A stretch of DNA of 64,000 bases from Streptomyces sp. NBC_00223 (GTDB lineage Bacteria > Actinomycetota > Actinomycetes > Streptomycetales > Streptomycetaceae): assembly GCF_036199905.1 (NCBI RefSeq), contig NZ_CP108109.1, forward strand, positions 6,323,501 to 6,387,500. The letters are read 5' to 3'. This document shows, piece after piece, positions 8,656-16,000 of this stretch; the stretch's first letter is position 1, and the number at the start of each line of letters is the position of its first letter. The notes under the pieces are model-generated. The model made no database searches. It saw only the letters and a program-made list of their open reading frames with translations, and was not told the DNA's origin. The position numbers and the translations under genes were made by a program.

Positions 8656-9894
8656 TCAGCCCAGCCTGGAGAGCGCGGCCACCGCCACCGTGGCCGGCAG
8701 CAGCACCGCGACCAGCACCCCCACCCGCAGGGCCGCCGCCGAGCGGACCATCACCCGCGACGCGCCCATCTCCCGCAGCGTGCCCGTCGCGGGCGTCCGG
8801 GTCCGGCGCGACTCCGCCACCGCGAGCGCCGTCGTGGCCACCACGCACGCGGCGACCAGCACCGCCGCGAACTGACTCACCGGCCCCACCGGATGATCGC
8901 TGTCGCGCAGCGGACCGTACGCCGCCAGGCCCGCCGCGGCGGTCGCGCACAGCAGCCCCAGCGGCCGGCCGAGCCGCCGCGCCTCCTGCTGGAGCGCCCG
9001 CCCGGACAGCAGCCGCAGGGCGCCCGGCCGGAAGGCGGCCAGCACCCGCCCGCACGCGTGCATCAGACCGGGCGCGGCCAGCATCATGCCCACGGTCGTC
9101 ACGATCCAGCCGCCGACGGCCACCGGGGGAATCGTCCCGAGGCCGCTGGGCAGCGGCACGTCGTGCCCCCCGGGGGCCGTCACCTCGACGGCCAGACCGA
9201 CCGCCGTCAGCGCGACGCCCCACGGCAGGCCGCCCGGCGCCTCCGCCGAGGGCGCCCGCTCCGGACGCAGCGCGGCCGTACGCACCGCCGCCGACGCCAC
9301 CGGCACCAGGGCCAGCAGGGTGATCGCTCCGGCCAGCGGCAGCGGCCGGCCCGCCGCGAGCAGTTCGGGACCGACCCCGTCGAACGGCACCCCGGTCACA
9401 TCGCCGCGCAGTTGCAGGAAGACCAGCAGCGCCACCGCGCTCCCGGCCGCGCACACCGCCGCCGCGGTCGCCGCCGACAGCAGCACCAGCCCGATCCTGC
9501 CGAGCCCGACCGCGGCCAGGCCGGAGCGCGGCCAGCCCCCCGGCTGCGCCCGGGCGACCATGACCGCGAGCTGCACGGTCACCGCGACCGGCACCGCGCA
9601 CCAGCCGAGCCGTGCCAGCGCGTCCGACGCGCCGTGCTGGGGATGGTCCAGCGCCCAGCCGAGCGCGGACAGCAGCAGCAGACCGGTACCGGCCGAGGCC
9701 GCGGCCACCAGGGCCCAGCGTCCGAAGGCCGCGAGCCGGGCCCCGCGCAGCACCCGCAGACTCAGCACGCCGCCACCACCCGTCCCGCCGAAGGCGTTCT
9801 TCCGCCGGTCCGTCCCCCGCCGGGAGGTCTCGTGTCGAGGCGGCTCATACCGGGGTGTCTCATACCGAGGCCGGCCGGGGGCTGTCGAGGTCAC
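8656..9894 (-). CDS. ABC transporter permease, FtsX/MacB-like
   Basis: The protein has 412 residues with a polar Arg/Pro-rich N-terminus (about 45 residues), then eight or so hydrophobic segments. These include GRWALVAAASAGTGLLLLSALG, IGLVLLSAATAAAVCAAGSAVALLVFL, AITLLALVPVAS, ALTAVGLAVEV and a C-terminal VGVLVAVLLPATVAVAALS. The FtsX-like half shows in the ATTALAVAESRRTRTPATGTLREMGASRVMVRSAA stretch, where a coupling loop precedes the last helices. It begins inside the 3' end of the upstream ATPase gene (35-bp overlap), so the two are co-translated. The substrate is unknown. The GTG start has only a weak AGGA near it. Confidence 0.75.
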   Translation of the reverse strand: MTSTAPGRPRYETPRYEPPRHETSRRGTDRRKNAFGGTGGGGVLSLRVLRGARLAAFGRWALVAAASAGTGLLLLSALGWALDHPQHGASDALARLGWCAVPVAVTVQLAVMVARAQPGGWPRSGLAAVGLGRIGLVLLSAATAAAVCAAGSAVALLVFLQLRGDVTGVPFDGVGPELLAAGRPLPLAGAITLLALVPVASAAVRTAALRPERAPSAEAPGGLPWGVALTAVGLAVEVTAPGGHDVPLPSGLGTIPPVAVGGWIVTTVGMMLAAPGLMHACGRVLAAFRPGALRLLSGRALQQEARRLGRPLGLLCATAAAGLAAYGPLRDSDHPVGPVSQFAAVLVAACVVATTALAVAESRRTRTPATGTLREMGASRVMVRSAAALRVGVLVAVLLPATVAVAALSRLG

Positions 9895-10588
9895 GGTCCT
9901 GGGCGGGCATGGGCGCGCCGAGCCGGCCGTCGATCAGCGGGACCGTCCGGTCCGTGTGCTGGGCGGTCTCCGGGTCGCTCGTGGCGAGCAGCACCGTGAT
10001 GCCGTGCGAGCGGGCCGCGCTCACCAGCATGCGCAGCACCTGCGCCCCGTCGGCCCGGTGCAGCGGCGCCGTGGGCTCGTCCGCGAAGACCACCGCGGGG
10101 CCGGCGACCAGCGCCCGCGCCACGGCGACCCGTTGCAGCTGCGCCTGGACCAGGTCGGAGGGCCGTTTGCGGGCGATCTCCCCGATGTCGAGCCGCTCCA
10201 GCCACTCGCGGGCCGCGGCCCGCGCGGCGCGGTGGCCGGCGCCGGCCATCAGCAGCGGCAGCGCGGTGTTCTCCCACACGTTCAGCTCGGGCAGCAGCTC
10301 CGCGCTCGGGCCGACCCAGCCGAAGCGGTCCCGCCGCAGCCGGTCCCTGGCGGTCTCGGGCAGGGTGTGCACGGGCGAGCTGTTGAACCACACCTCGCCC
10401 TCGTCCGGCACGAGCTGCCCGGACAGACAGCGCAGGAGCGTGGTCTTGCCGGAGCCGCGCGGCCCGACCAGGGCCAGGATCTCGCCGGCCCTCACGTTGA
10501 TCGAGACACCCAGCAAGGCCGGCGAGCCCTGGTGGGAGTGGCGCAGGGCGCGGGCCCAGAGCACGTCGTTGTCGGGCGGGGTCGCCAT
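9860..10588 (-). CDS. ABC transporter ATP-binding protein with degenerate catalytic motifs
   Basis: The 242-residue nucleotide-binding subunit pairs with the permease encoded just after it. Walker A is intact (GPRGSGKTT, K48) and so is Walker B (AVVFADEPTA, D170 E171). Other motifs are not: the Q-loop glutamine position reads WVGPSAE with Pro94, the LSGGQ signature reads SDLVQAQLQ (144-152), and the H-loop reads LLATSDPETA with Ser204 where His is expected. It may bind ATP and hydrolyse it poorly, or act in a heterodimer or regulatory role. The ATG at 10588 has GGAGGA upstream and fits better than an in-frame ATG 81 bases earlier. Confidence 0.82.
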   Translation of the reverse strand: MATPPDNDVLWARALRHSHQGSPALLGVSINVRAGEILALVGPRGSGKTTLLRCLSGQLVPDEGEVWFNSSPVHTLPETARDRLRRDRFGWVGPSAELLPELNVWENTALPLLMAGAGHRAARAAAREWLERLDIGEIARKRPSDLVQAQLQRVAVARALVAGPAVVFADEPTAPLHRADGAQVLRMLVSAARSHGITVLLATSDPETAQHTDRTVPLIDGRLGAPMPAQDRDLDSPRPASV

Positions 10589-11003
10589 GACGTTCCTCCG
10601 CGGGTCGTTCCCCCCGACGTTCGGCACCGGGCCGAACGAACCGGGGAGGGAGCGGTCACTCCTGGGCACCGTAGGCAGGCCGCGGCGCCCAGGGCGCGCA
10701 GGCGCGGCGGCCGGGCGGCGCGGATCGTCCGGACGGGTGAGCCCCGGCGTGCGCGGGTGGCCGTACGGGGGTCGTATGCCGGTGGTACGCGTCCGGTGGG
10801 CGTACGCCCGGCGGGGGCGCGGCGGCGGCGCGGCGGCGGGCGGAACGGGCCGCGGATCACCGGGTGCGCGGCCTGTCCGGGCGACGGAATCGGGTGGCGC
10901 CCGCCCCTGGAGTCGTGCGGCGATCGGACTAAGCTGGGGTTCGTCTCAGCAAGTGGACATCAGTCAGTGGACATCGGACTCGTAGGACCAGGGAGCAAGC
11001 GCC
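10589..11003. other. Intergenic region between divergent genes, with repeat
   Basis: This is 415 bp with no convincing gene. The middle part is a G/C-skewed tract containing the perfect palindrome GGGCGTACGCCC (10798-10809). Near the aldehyde dehydrogenase start are two direct copies of AGTGGACATC (10952-10961 and 10966-10975) and then TAGGAC (10982-10987), which resembles a -10 box. Promoters for both divergent genes should lie here, but I cannot place a -35 with confidence. Confidence 0.6.
10952..10975 (+). repeat. Two direct 10-bp repeats upstream of aldehyde dehydrogenase
   Basis: AGTGGACATC occurs twice with a 14-bp period, and the flanking bases AGTC and GGAC keep the similarity going. 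The repeats end 28 bases before the GTG start of the downstream gene, over or beside its probable promoter, so they may be a regulator site. This is inference only. Confidence 0.4.
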
Positions 11004-12440
11004 GTGACCGAACTCCGTACTCTGCGCAACTACATCGACGGAGAATTCCGCGACGCGGCCGACGGGCGCACCACCGAGGTGGTCAACCCGGCGACCGGCC
11101 GGGCGTACGCCGTCGCGCCGCTGTCCGGGAAGGCCGATGTGGACGCCGCGATGGCCGCCGCCGAGGCCGCGTTCCCCGCCTGGCGGGACAGCACGCCCGC
11201 CGAGCGGCAGAAGGCGCTGCTCAGGATCGCCGACGCGGTCGAGGCGCGCGCCGACGAGCTGGTCGCCGTCGAGAGCGAGAACACCGGCAAGCCGCTCGGG
11301 CTGACCGCGAGCGAGGAGATCCCGCCGATGGTCGACCAGATCCGGTTCTTCGCGGGCGCCGCCCGCATGCTGGAGGGCCGCTCGGCGGGCGAGTACATGG
11401 ACGGCATGACCTCCTTCGTGCGGCGCGAGCCGGTCGGGGTGTGCGCGCAGGTCGCCCCTTGGAACTACCCGATGATGATGGCCGTCTGGAAGTTCGCGCC
11501 CGCCATCGCCGCGGGCAACACGGTGGTGCTCAAGCCGTCCGACACCACCCCGGCCTCCACGCTGCTGCTCGCCGAGATCCTGGGCGGGATCCTGCCCAAG
11601 GGCGTCTTCAACGTGGTCTGCGGCGACCGCGACACCGGCCGGGCGATGGTCGAGCACCCGGTGCCCGCGATGGCCTCGATCACCGGTTCCGTGCGCGCCG
11701 GCGTCCAGGTCGCCGAGTCCGCCGCCAAGGACGTCAAGCGCGTCCACCTCGAACTCGGCGGCAAGGCGCCGGTCGTGGTCTTCGGCGACGTCGACATCCC
11801 CAAGGCGGTCGAGGACATCGCGGTCGCCGGGTTCTTCAACGCGGGCCAGGACTGCACGGCCGCCACGCGCGTCCTGGTGCACGAGTCCGTCCACGACGAG
11901 TTCACCGCGGCGCTGGCCAAGGCCGCGGCCGGTACGAAGACCGGTCTGCCCGACGACGAGGACGTGCTCTACGGCCCGCTCAACAACGCGAACCAGCTCG
12001 CCCAGGTGAGCGGCTTCATCGAGCGGCTGCCCGCGCACGCCAAGGTCGAGACCGGCGGCCACCGGATCGGCGAGGAGGGCTACTTCTACGCGCCGACCGT
12101 CGTCTCCGGGCTGCGGCAGGACGACGAGATCATCCAGCACGAGGTCTTCGGGCCGGTGATCACCGTGCAGTCCTTCTCCGACGAGGAGCAGGCGGTGGCG
12201 TGGGCCAACGGGGTCGACTACGCGCTCGCGTCCTCGGTCTGGACGAAGGACCACGCGCGGGCGATGCGGATGTCCAAGCGGCTGGACTTCGGGTGCGTGT
12301 GGATCAACACCCACATCCCGCTGGTCGCCGAGATGCCGCACGGCGGCTTCAAGCAGTCCGGCTACGGCAAGGACCTCTCCGGCTACGGCTTCGAGGACTA
12401 CACGCGGATCAAGCACGTGATGAGCGCGCTCGACGCCTAG
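11004..12440 (+). CDS. Aldehyde dehydrogenase, probable gamma-aminobutyraldehyde dehydrogenase
   Basis: This is an NAD(P)-dependent aldehyde dehydrogenase of 478 residues. The catalytic Cys284 lies in FNAGQDCTAATRV, the general base Glu250 in LELGGKAP, and the motif PWNYPMMMAVWKFAPA lines the cofactor site. NAGQDC with Asp beside the Cys, and the C-terminal PHGGFKQSGYGKDLSGYGFEDYTRIKHV, are typical of the aminobutyraldehyde/betaine aldehyde branch, which oxidises 4-aminobutanal from putrescine to GABA. gabT, 6 kb downstream, would take GABA further, which fits polyamine use. Substrate choice is inferred from family features. The start is GTG with AGGGAG upstream. Confidence 0.85.
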   Translation: MTELRTLRNYIDGEFRDAADGRTTEVVNPATGRAYAVAPLSGKADVDAAMAAAEAAFPAWRDSTPAERQKALLRIADAVEARADELVAVESENTGKPLGLTASEEIPPMVDQIRFFAGAARMLEGRSAGEYMDGMTSFVRREPVGVCAQVAPWNYPMMMAVWKFAPAIAAGNTVVLKPSDTTPASTLLLAEILGGILPKGVFNVVCGDRDTGRAMVEHPVPAMASITGSVRAGVQVAESAAKDVKRVHLELGGKAPVVVFGDVDIPKAVEDIAVAGFFNAGQDCTAATRVLVHESVHDEFTAALAKAAAGTKTGLPDDEDVLYGPLNNANQLAQVSGFIERLPAHAKVETGGHRIGEEGYFYAPTVVSGLRQDDEIIQHEVFGPVITVQSFSDEEQAVAWANGVDYALASSVWTKDHARAMRMSKRLDFGCVWINTHIPLVAEMPHGGFKQSGYGKDLSGYGFEDYTRIKHVMSALDA

Positions 12441-12452
12441 GAGACGGACGAA

Positions 12453-12479
12453 CGGCCGGCCGGCGGTTCCGGTCGGCCG
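12453..12479. terminator. Hairpin between convergent genes
   Basis: CGGCCGGCCGG (12453-12463) pairs with CCGGTCGGCCG (12469-12479): an 11-bp stem with one G-U pair and a 5-base loop. It lies just after the aldehyde dehydrogenase stop and just before the stop of the convergent phosphodiesterase, so it probably ends transcription from both sides. Confidence 0.65.
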
Positions 12480-12487
12480 CCGGGCGG

Positions 12488-13183
12488 TCAGCGCCCGCGG
12501 GCCAGTACGCGCTGGAGGGCGTCGAGGCGGTTGGTGGTGATCGCGTCCACCCCGAGGTCCAGCAGCCGGGTCATCGAGCGCCGCCAGTCCGCGGTCCAGG
12601 CGCCGACCAGCAGACCGTGCTCGCGGGCCCAGGCCACGGTCGGCGGATCGACCAGCCCGAAGCGGAGGTTGAGCCAGCGCGGCGCCAGCCCGTCCAGCAC
12701 GCTGTCCGCCGGCCGCAGCGAGGTCTTCCAGGTCAGCGCGATCTCCGCGTCGGGGTCGAGCGCGCGCACCTGCCGGATCGCGGACAGCTCCCCGCAGTAG
12801 TAGACACGTTCGGCCGCCCCCGCGTCCCGTACCGCGGCGACCGTGGGGGCCGCCTGATCGGCCTCGGTCAGATCGAGCAGCATCAGGCCGGAGCCGTGCG
12901 TACGCAGCTCGCCGAGCGCGTCCGCGAGGGACGGCACCCCGCCCCCGGTGGCTTTGAACAGCTCGTCCGAGGTCAGCTCCGTGACCTCGGACGGGTCCTT
13001 CCACAGCCGGTCGAGCGTCGCGTCGTGCAGCAGTACCGGGACCCCGTCCCGGGTGAGCCGGATGTCCACCTCCACCACGTCCGCGCCCTTGAGCAGCGCC
13101 GACCGCACCGACGGCAGCGTGTTCTCGCGGTGGTGGTACGGGTCGCCGCGGTGGGCGACGGTCCGCGCCGCACCAGGCGCCAT
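12488..13183 (-). CDS. Glycerophosphodiester phosphodiesterase
   Basis: This 231-residue GDPD-fold enzyme hydrolyses glycerophosphodiesters to glycerol 3-phosphate and an alcohol. The metal and catalytic residues appear in the standard order: AHRGDPYHHRENT, ADVVEVDIRLTRDGVPVLLHDATLDRLW (Glu, Asp and the second His), then later VGAWTADW and the C-terminal GVDAITTNR. There is no signal peptide, so it is probably cytoplasmic. The ATG at 13183 overlaps the TGA of the upstream deaminase gene (TGATG), so the two are translationally coupled. Confidence 0.9.
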   Translation of the reverse strand: MAPGAARTVAHRGDPYHHRENTLPSVRSALLKGADVVEVDIRLTRDGVPVLLHDATLDRLWKDPSEVTELTSDELFKATGGGVPSLADALGELRTHGSGLMLLDLTEADQAAPTVAAVRDAGAAERVYYCGELSAIRQVRALDPDAEIALTWKTSLRPADSVLDGLAPRWLNLRFGLVDPPTVAWAREHGLLVGAWTADWRRSMTRLLDLGVDAITTNRLDALQRVLARGR

Positions 13184-14259
13184 CAGCGCCAGCCGGTGGT
13201 GTACGCGTCGATCTCGGCGGCGATCCGGGCCTTGTCCGCGTCGTCGAGGAACGACGCCTCGACCGCGTTCCTGGCCAGCGCGGCGACCCCGGCCGGGTCC
13301 AGGTCGAGCAGCCGGGCCGCGACCGCGTACTCCGTGTTGAGGTCGGTGCCGAACATCGGCGGATCGTCGCTGTTGACGGTGACCAGCACACCCGCGTCGA
13401 CCATCGCCCTGATCGGGTGCTCGTCCAGCGCGGCGACCGCGCGGGTGGCGATGTTGGAGGTCGGGCAGACCTCCAGCGGGATCCGGTGCTCGGCCAGGTG
13501 GTCGAGCAGCCGCGGGTCCCGGGCGGCGCTCGTGCCGTGGCCGATCCGCTCGGCGCCCAGCTCGCGGATCGCGTCCCAGATCGTCTCCGGCCCTGTGGTC
13601 TCCCCGGCGTGCGGCACGCTGTGCAGCCCGGCCGCCCGCGCCCGGTCGAAGAACGGCTTGAACTGCGGCCGCGGCACCCCGATCTCGGGCCCGCCGAGAC
13701 CGAAGGAGACCAGGCCCTCGGGCCGCAGGTCCACCGCGAGGCGCGCGGTCTCCTCGGCCGAGGCGATACCGGCCTCGCCCGGGATGTCGAAGCACCAGCG
13801 CAGCGCCACGCCCAGCTCCGACTCGGCGGACTTCCTGGCGTCCTCGATCGCCTCCATGAACGCCTGGGGGGCGATCCCGCGCCGGGTCGAGCTGTACGGG
13901 GTGACGGTCAGCTCGGCGTAGCGGATGTTCTGCCGGGCCATGTCCCGGGCCACCTCGTACGTGAGCAGCCGTACGTCCTCGGCGTCCCTGATCAGGTCCA
14001 CCACGGACAGATAGACCTCGATGAAGTGGGCGAAGTCATGGAAGGTGAAGTACTCGGCGAGGGCCGCGGGGTCGGCTGGGACCGCGGAGTCCGGGTGCCT
14101 GGCGGCCAGTTCGGCGACGATCCGCGGGGACGCGGAGCCCACGTGGTGGACGTGCAGCTCGGCCTTCGGCAGCCCGGCGATGAAGGCGTCGAGGCCACTG
14201 GGGGCGCCGAGCCCGGCGGGCGCGCTGCCGGGTCCCTGACCGGATACGAGGTCGGGCAT
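13183..14259 (-). CDS. Adenosine-deaminase-fold enzyme, probable aminodeoxyfutalosine deaminase
   Basis: The enzyme has 358 residues. It keeps the zinc site of the adenosine deaminase fold: HVHHVGS at the N-terminus, PHAGETTGPE, IGHGTSA, CPTSNIAT and NSDDPPMFGT. The usual ADA opening is H-x-H-L-[DE]-G; here it is HVHHVGSASPR. To my recollection that variant marks the enzymes of the futalosine menaquinone pathway in streptomycetes (the SCO5662 type), which deaminate 6-amino-6-deoxyfutalosine to futalosine. The neighbouring phosphodiesterase gene is compatible with that locus. Plain adenosine deaminase is the alternative. It overlaps the downstream gene by TGATG. Confidence 0.72.
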   Translation of the reverse strand: MPDLVSGQGPGSAPAGLGAPSGLDAFIAGLPKAELHVHHVGSASPRIVAELAARHPDSAVPADPAALAEYFTFHDFAHFIEVYLSVVDLIRDAEDVRLLTYEVARDMARQNIRYAELTVTPYSSTRRGIAPQAFMEAIEDARKSAESELGVALRWCFDIPGEAGIASAEETARLAVDLRPEGLVSFGLGGPEIGVPRPQFKPFFDRARAAGLHSVPHAGETTGPETIWDAIRELGAERIGHGTSAARDPRLLDHLAEHRIPLEVCPTSNIATRAVAALDEHPIRAMVDAGVLVTVNSDDPPMFGTDLNTEYAVAARLLDLDPAGVAALARNAVEASFLDDADKARIAAEIDAYTTGWR

Positions 14260-14622
14260 GCGGGGTCCTTCCCTGGAGGCTGATCCGTGCCCACCATCCT
14301 AGGAGGGCCGCGCGCCCGGCCGGCCGCATACCGTTCCGTCACACAACCGCAGCGGACTCCTGACGCGTACGGCCGCCGCGGCGCCTGGGGTTCGAACCCC
14401 AAGTCGGCCCTCCGGGGAGGCCCGTCCCACTCCACCGGCCGACGAGCCGGCACGGCCGCCGCGCGATCCCCTGACGGCTCCCGGCGGGTGATCGGCTCGG
14501 GCGGCGGCCGCGTCCCGCCCTGCCGCGCCCCGGAGCGCGTGTCACGCTGGACACGGAGGGTCGCGCCCGGACACCGGGGCAGGCCCGGTCAGCCGCCGGC
14601 GAGTCGCATTGGGGTGAACGGC
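14260..14622. other. Intergenic region between divergent genes
   Basis: This is 363 bp without a supported gene. It holds a perfect 16-bp palindrome at 14386-14401 (TGGGG-TTCGAA-CCCCA) and an inverted repeat CGTGTC-N6-GACACG at 14538-14555, about 70 bases before the GNAT gene. Either could bind a dimeric regulator. I found no clear promoter hexamers. Confidence 0.5.
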
Positions 14623-15330
14623 GTGCAGGTCAGTGACATCGGGCTCGACAGTCCGCTGCTCGACACGGTCTACGGCGAACTGCTCGTCCCGGCCTTTCCG
14701 CCCGACGAGCTGATCACCCCCGACGAACTGCGGGCCGGCCTGGCGGCGGGCCTGCACTTCGTCTCCGCGGTGGTGCGCGACGGCCGCCCGGACGGCGCCG
14801 CGGTCGCCGAGTGGTCACCGGCCGGCCGGGTCCTGCTGCTGGCCTACATGTCGGTGCGCGGCGACGTGCGGTCCGGGGGCATCGGCAGCGCGCTGATGGC
14901 CGCCGTCCGGGACACCTGGCAGGAGCGCGTCCACCCGCTGCTGACCCTCGCGGAGATCGAGCACCCCGACGCCCACCCGTCCGACGAGCGGCGCGGCGAC
15001 CCCGCGGCCCGGCTGCGCTTCTACGCCCGGCACGGCGCCCGCGTGCTGGACGTGCCGTACTTCCAGCCCGCCCTGCGGCCGGGCACCTCACGGGTGCCGG
15101 GCATGGTGCTGGGCCTGCTGGCGACCGCGCCAGAGCTGAGGGGGGCCGACGCCGTGCCCGCCGGACCCGTACGGCTCTTCATGACGGAGTACCTGGTCGA
15201 GACCGAGGGCAAGGTCTCCGACGACGACCCGGCGACGGCCGCGCTGTTCGCGTCCATGGAGCACCCCGGCGGGATCGCGCTGCTGCCGATGGACGACCCG
15301 GCCCGGCTGCCCCGTACGACACGGGTCTGA
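14623..15330 (+). CDS. GNAT-family N-acetyltransferase-like protein
   Basis: The protein has 235 residues. The acetyl-CoA binding region is visible as VLLLAYMSVRGDVRSGGIGSALMAAVRDTW, matching the [RQ]xxGxG loop and following helix. LRFYARHGARVLDVPYFQPAL corresponds to the later beta-bulge region. The C-terminal 80 residues (FMTEYLVETEGKVSDDDPATAALFASMEHPGG) extend beyond a minimal GNAT domain. The substrate is unknown. The GTG at 14623 was preferred because GGGGTGA sits 5 bases upstream; GTG 14614 is an alternative adding three residues. Confidence 0.72.
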   Translation: MQVSDIGLDSPLLDTVYGELLVPAFPPDELITPDELRAGLAAGLHFVSAVVRDGRPDGAAVAEWSPAGRVLLLAYMSVRGDVRSGGIGSALMAAVRDTWQERVHPLLTLAEIEHPDAHPSDERRGDPAARLRFYARHGARVLDVPYFQPALRPGTSRVPGMVLGLLATAPELRGADAVPAGPVRLFMTEYLVETEGKVSDDDPATAALFASMEHPGGIALLPMDDPARLPRTTRV

Positions 15331-15355
15331 CCGCCGGGACGCCGTGTGAGGCGGC

Positions 15356-15375
15356 TCACTACCGATGAGTAGTGA
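15356..15375. promoter_or_regulatory. Inverted repeat TCACTAC-N6-GTAGTGA
   Basis: This is a perfect 7-bp dyad with a 6-base spacer in the 122-bp gap before the hypothetical gene at 15453. TAATGAT follows at 15384-15390 and could be part of a -10 region. It looks like an operator for a dimeric repressor or activator; the protein is unknown. Confidence 0.4.
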
Positions 15376-15452
15376 AACCCGCGTAATGATCCGCCCCCTA
15401 CCCCCTCTCTCCCCGTGACGGACGACGTGACTGGGAGAACGGAGGGGCTGCG

Positions 15453-15902
15453 ATGGCGGTTTCCGGAGCGAAGAACGCGGTCGAGTGGCTGGTGTCGGTG
15501 GCGGCCGACCCGAAGGGCTGCCGGTGGGAGTGGGAGCGCAATCCGCTGGGGGTGACGCTGCTGCCCGCCGGCCGGCTGTGGGACGTCCTGATCCTCGGCG
15601 GCGAGCTGGGCTATCCCACCCTGGACGTACTGGCCCGGCTGATCGACCGGCCGGGCCCGGTGCTCGCCGACTTCGGCGACGCGCGGATGGGTTTCTTCGT
15701 GCCCCCGGGCACGGCGGCCCGCTGGCTGGGCACGGGGGTACGGGCGGCCGGGCCCGGCACATGGATCGTGGTCCCGTACCCCGGGCGGCCGACCGGCGGG
15801 GTGCGCTGGCTGGTGCCGCCGGACGGCACCGGGCACCTCACCGACCCCGTGGTGCTGGAGCTGGCGATGCACGAGGCGGCGGCCCGGCTCGCGGGCGAGT
15901 GA
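15453..15902 (+). CDS. Conserved hypothetical protein, 149 residues
   Basis: I do not recognise a specific function. The sequence has no membrane helix or signal peptide. It looks like a compact alpha/beta domain, with VEWLVSVAADPKGCRWEWERNPLG, LLPAGRLWDVLILGGELGYPTLDVL, ADFGDARMGFFVPPGT and GPGTWIVVPYPGRPTGGVRWLVPP. The spacing of strands and the GxxWDVL block recall small streptomycete proteins related to primase-polymerase N-terminal domains, but this is weak. The start ATG has GGAG upstream and codon usage is normal for the window. It precedes mmsA by 98 bp in the same direction. Confidence 0.7.
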   Translation: MAVSGAKNAVEWLVSVAADPKGCRWEWERNPLGVTLLPAGRLWDVLILGGELGYPTLDVLARLIDRPGPVLADFGDARMGFFVPPGTAARWLGTGVRAAGPGTWIVVPYPGRPTGGVRWLVPPDGTGHLTDPVVLELAMHEAAARLAGE

Positions 15903-16000
15903 GGGTGGCGCGGGGCACACGGCCGGTCCCGCGTGGCGCTTGTGGGGCGGCGGCCGGAGTGACGAGACTGGCGGGCAGAGGACGACGGAAGGGTCATATC

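Noticed and set aside
14386..14401. TGGGG-TTCGAA-CCCCA, resembling a tRNA T-arm
   Set aside because: The T-stem would need five pairs around a 7-base loop; only three pair. No matching acceptor strand, D-arm or sound anticodon stem lies at the right distance on either strand.
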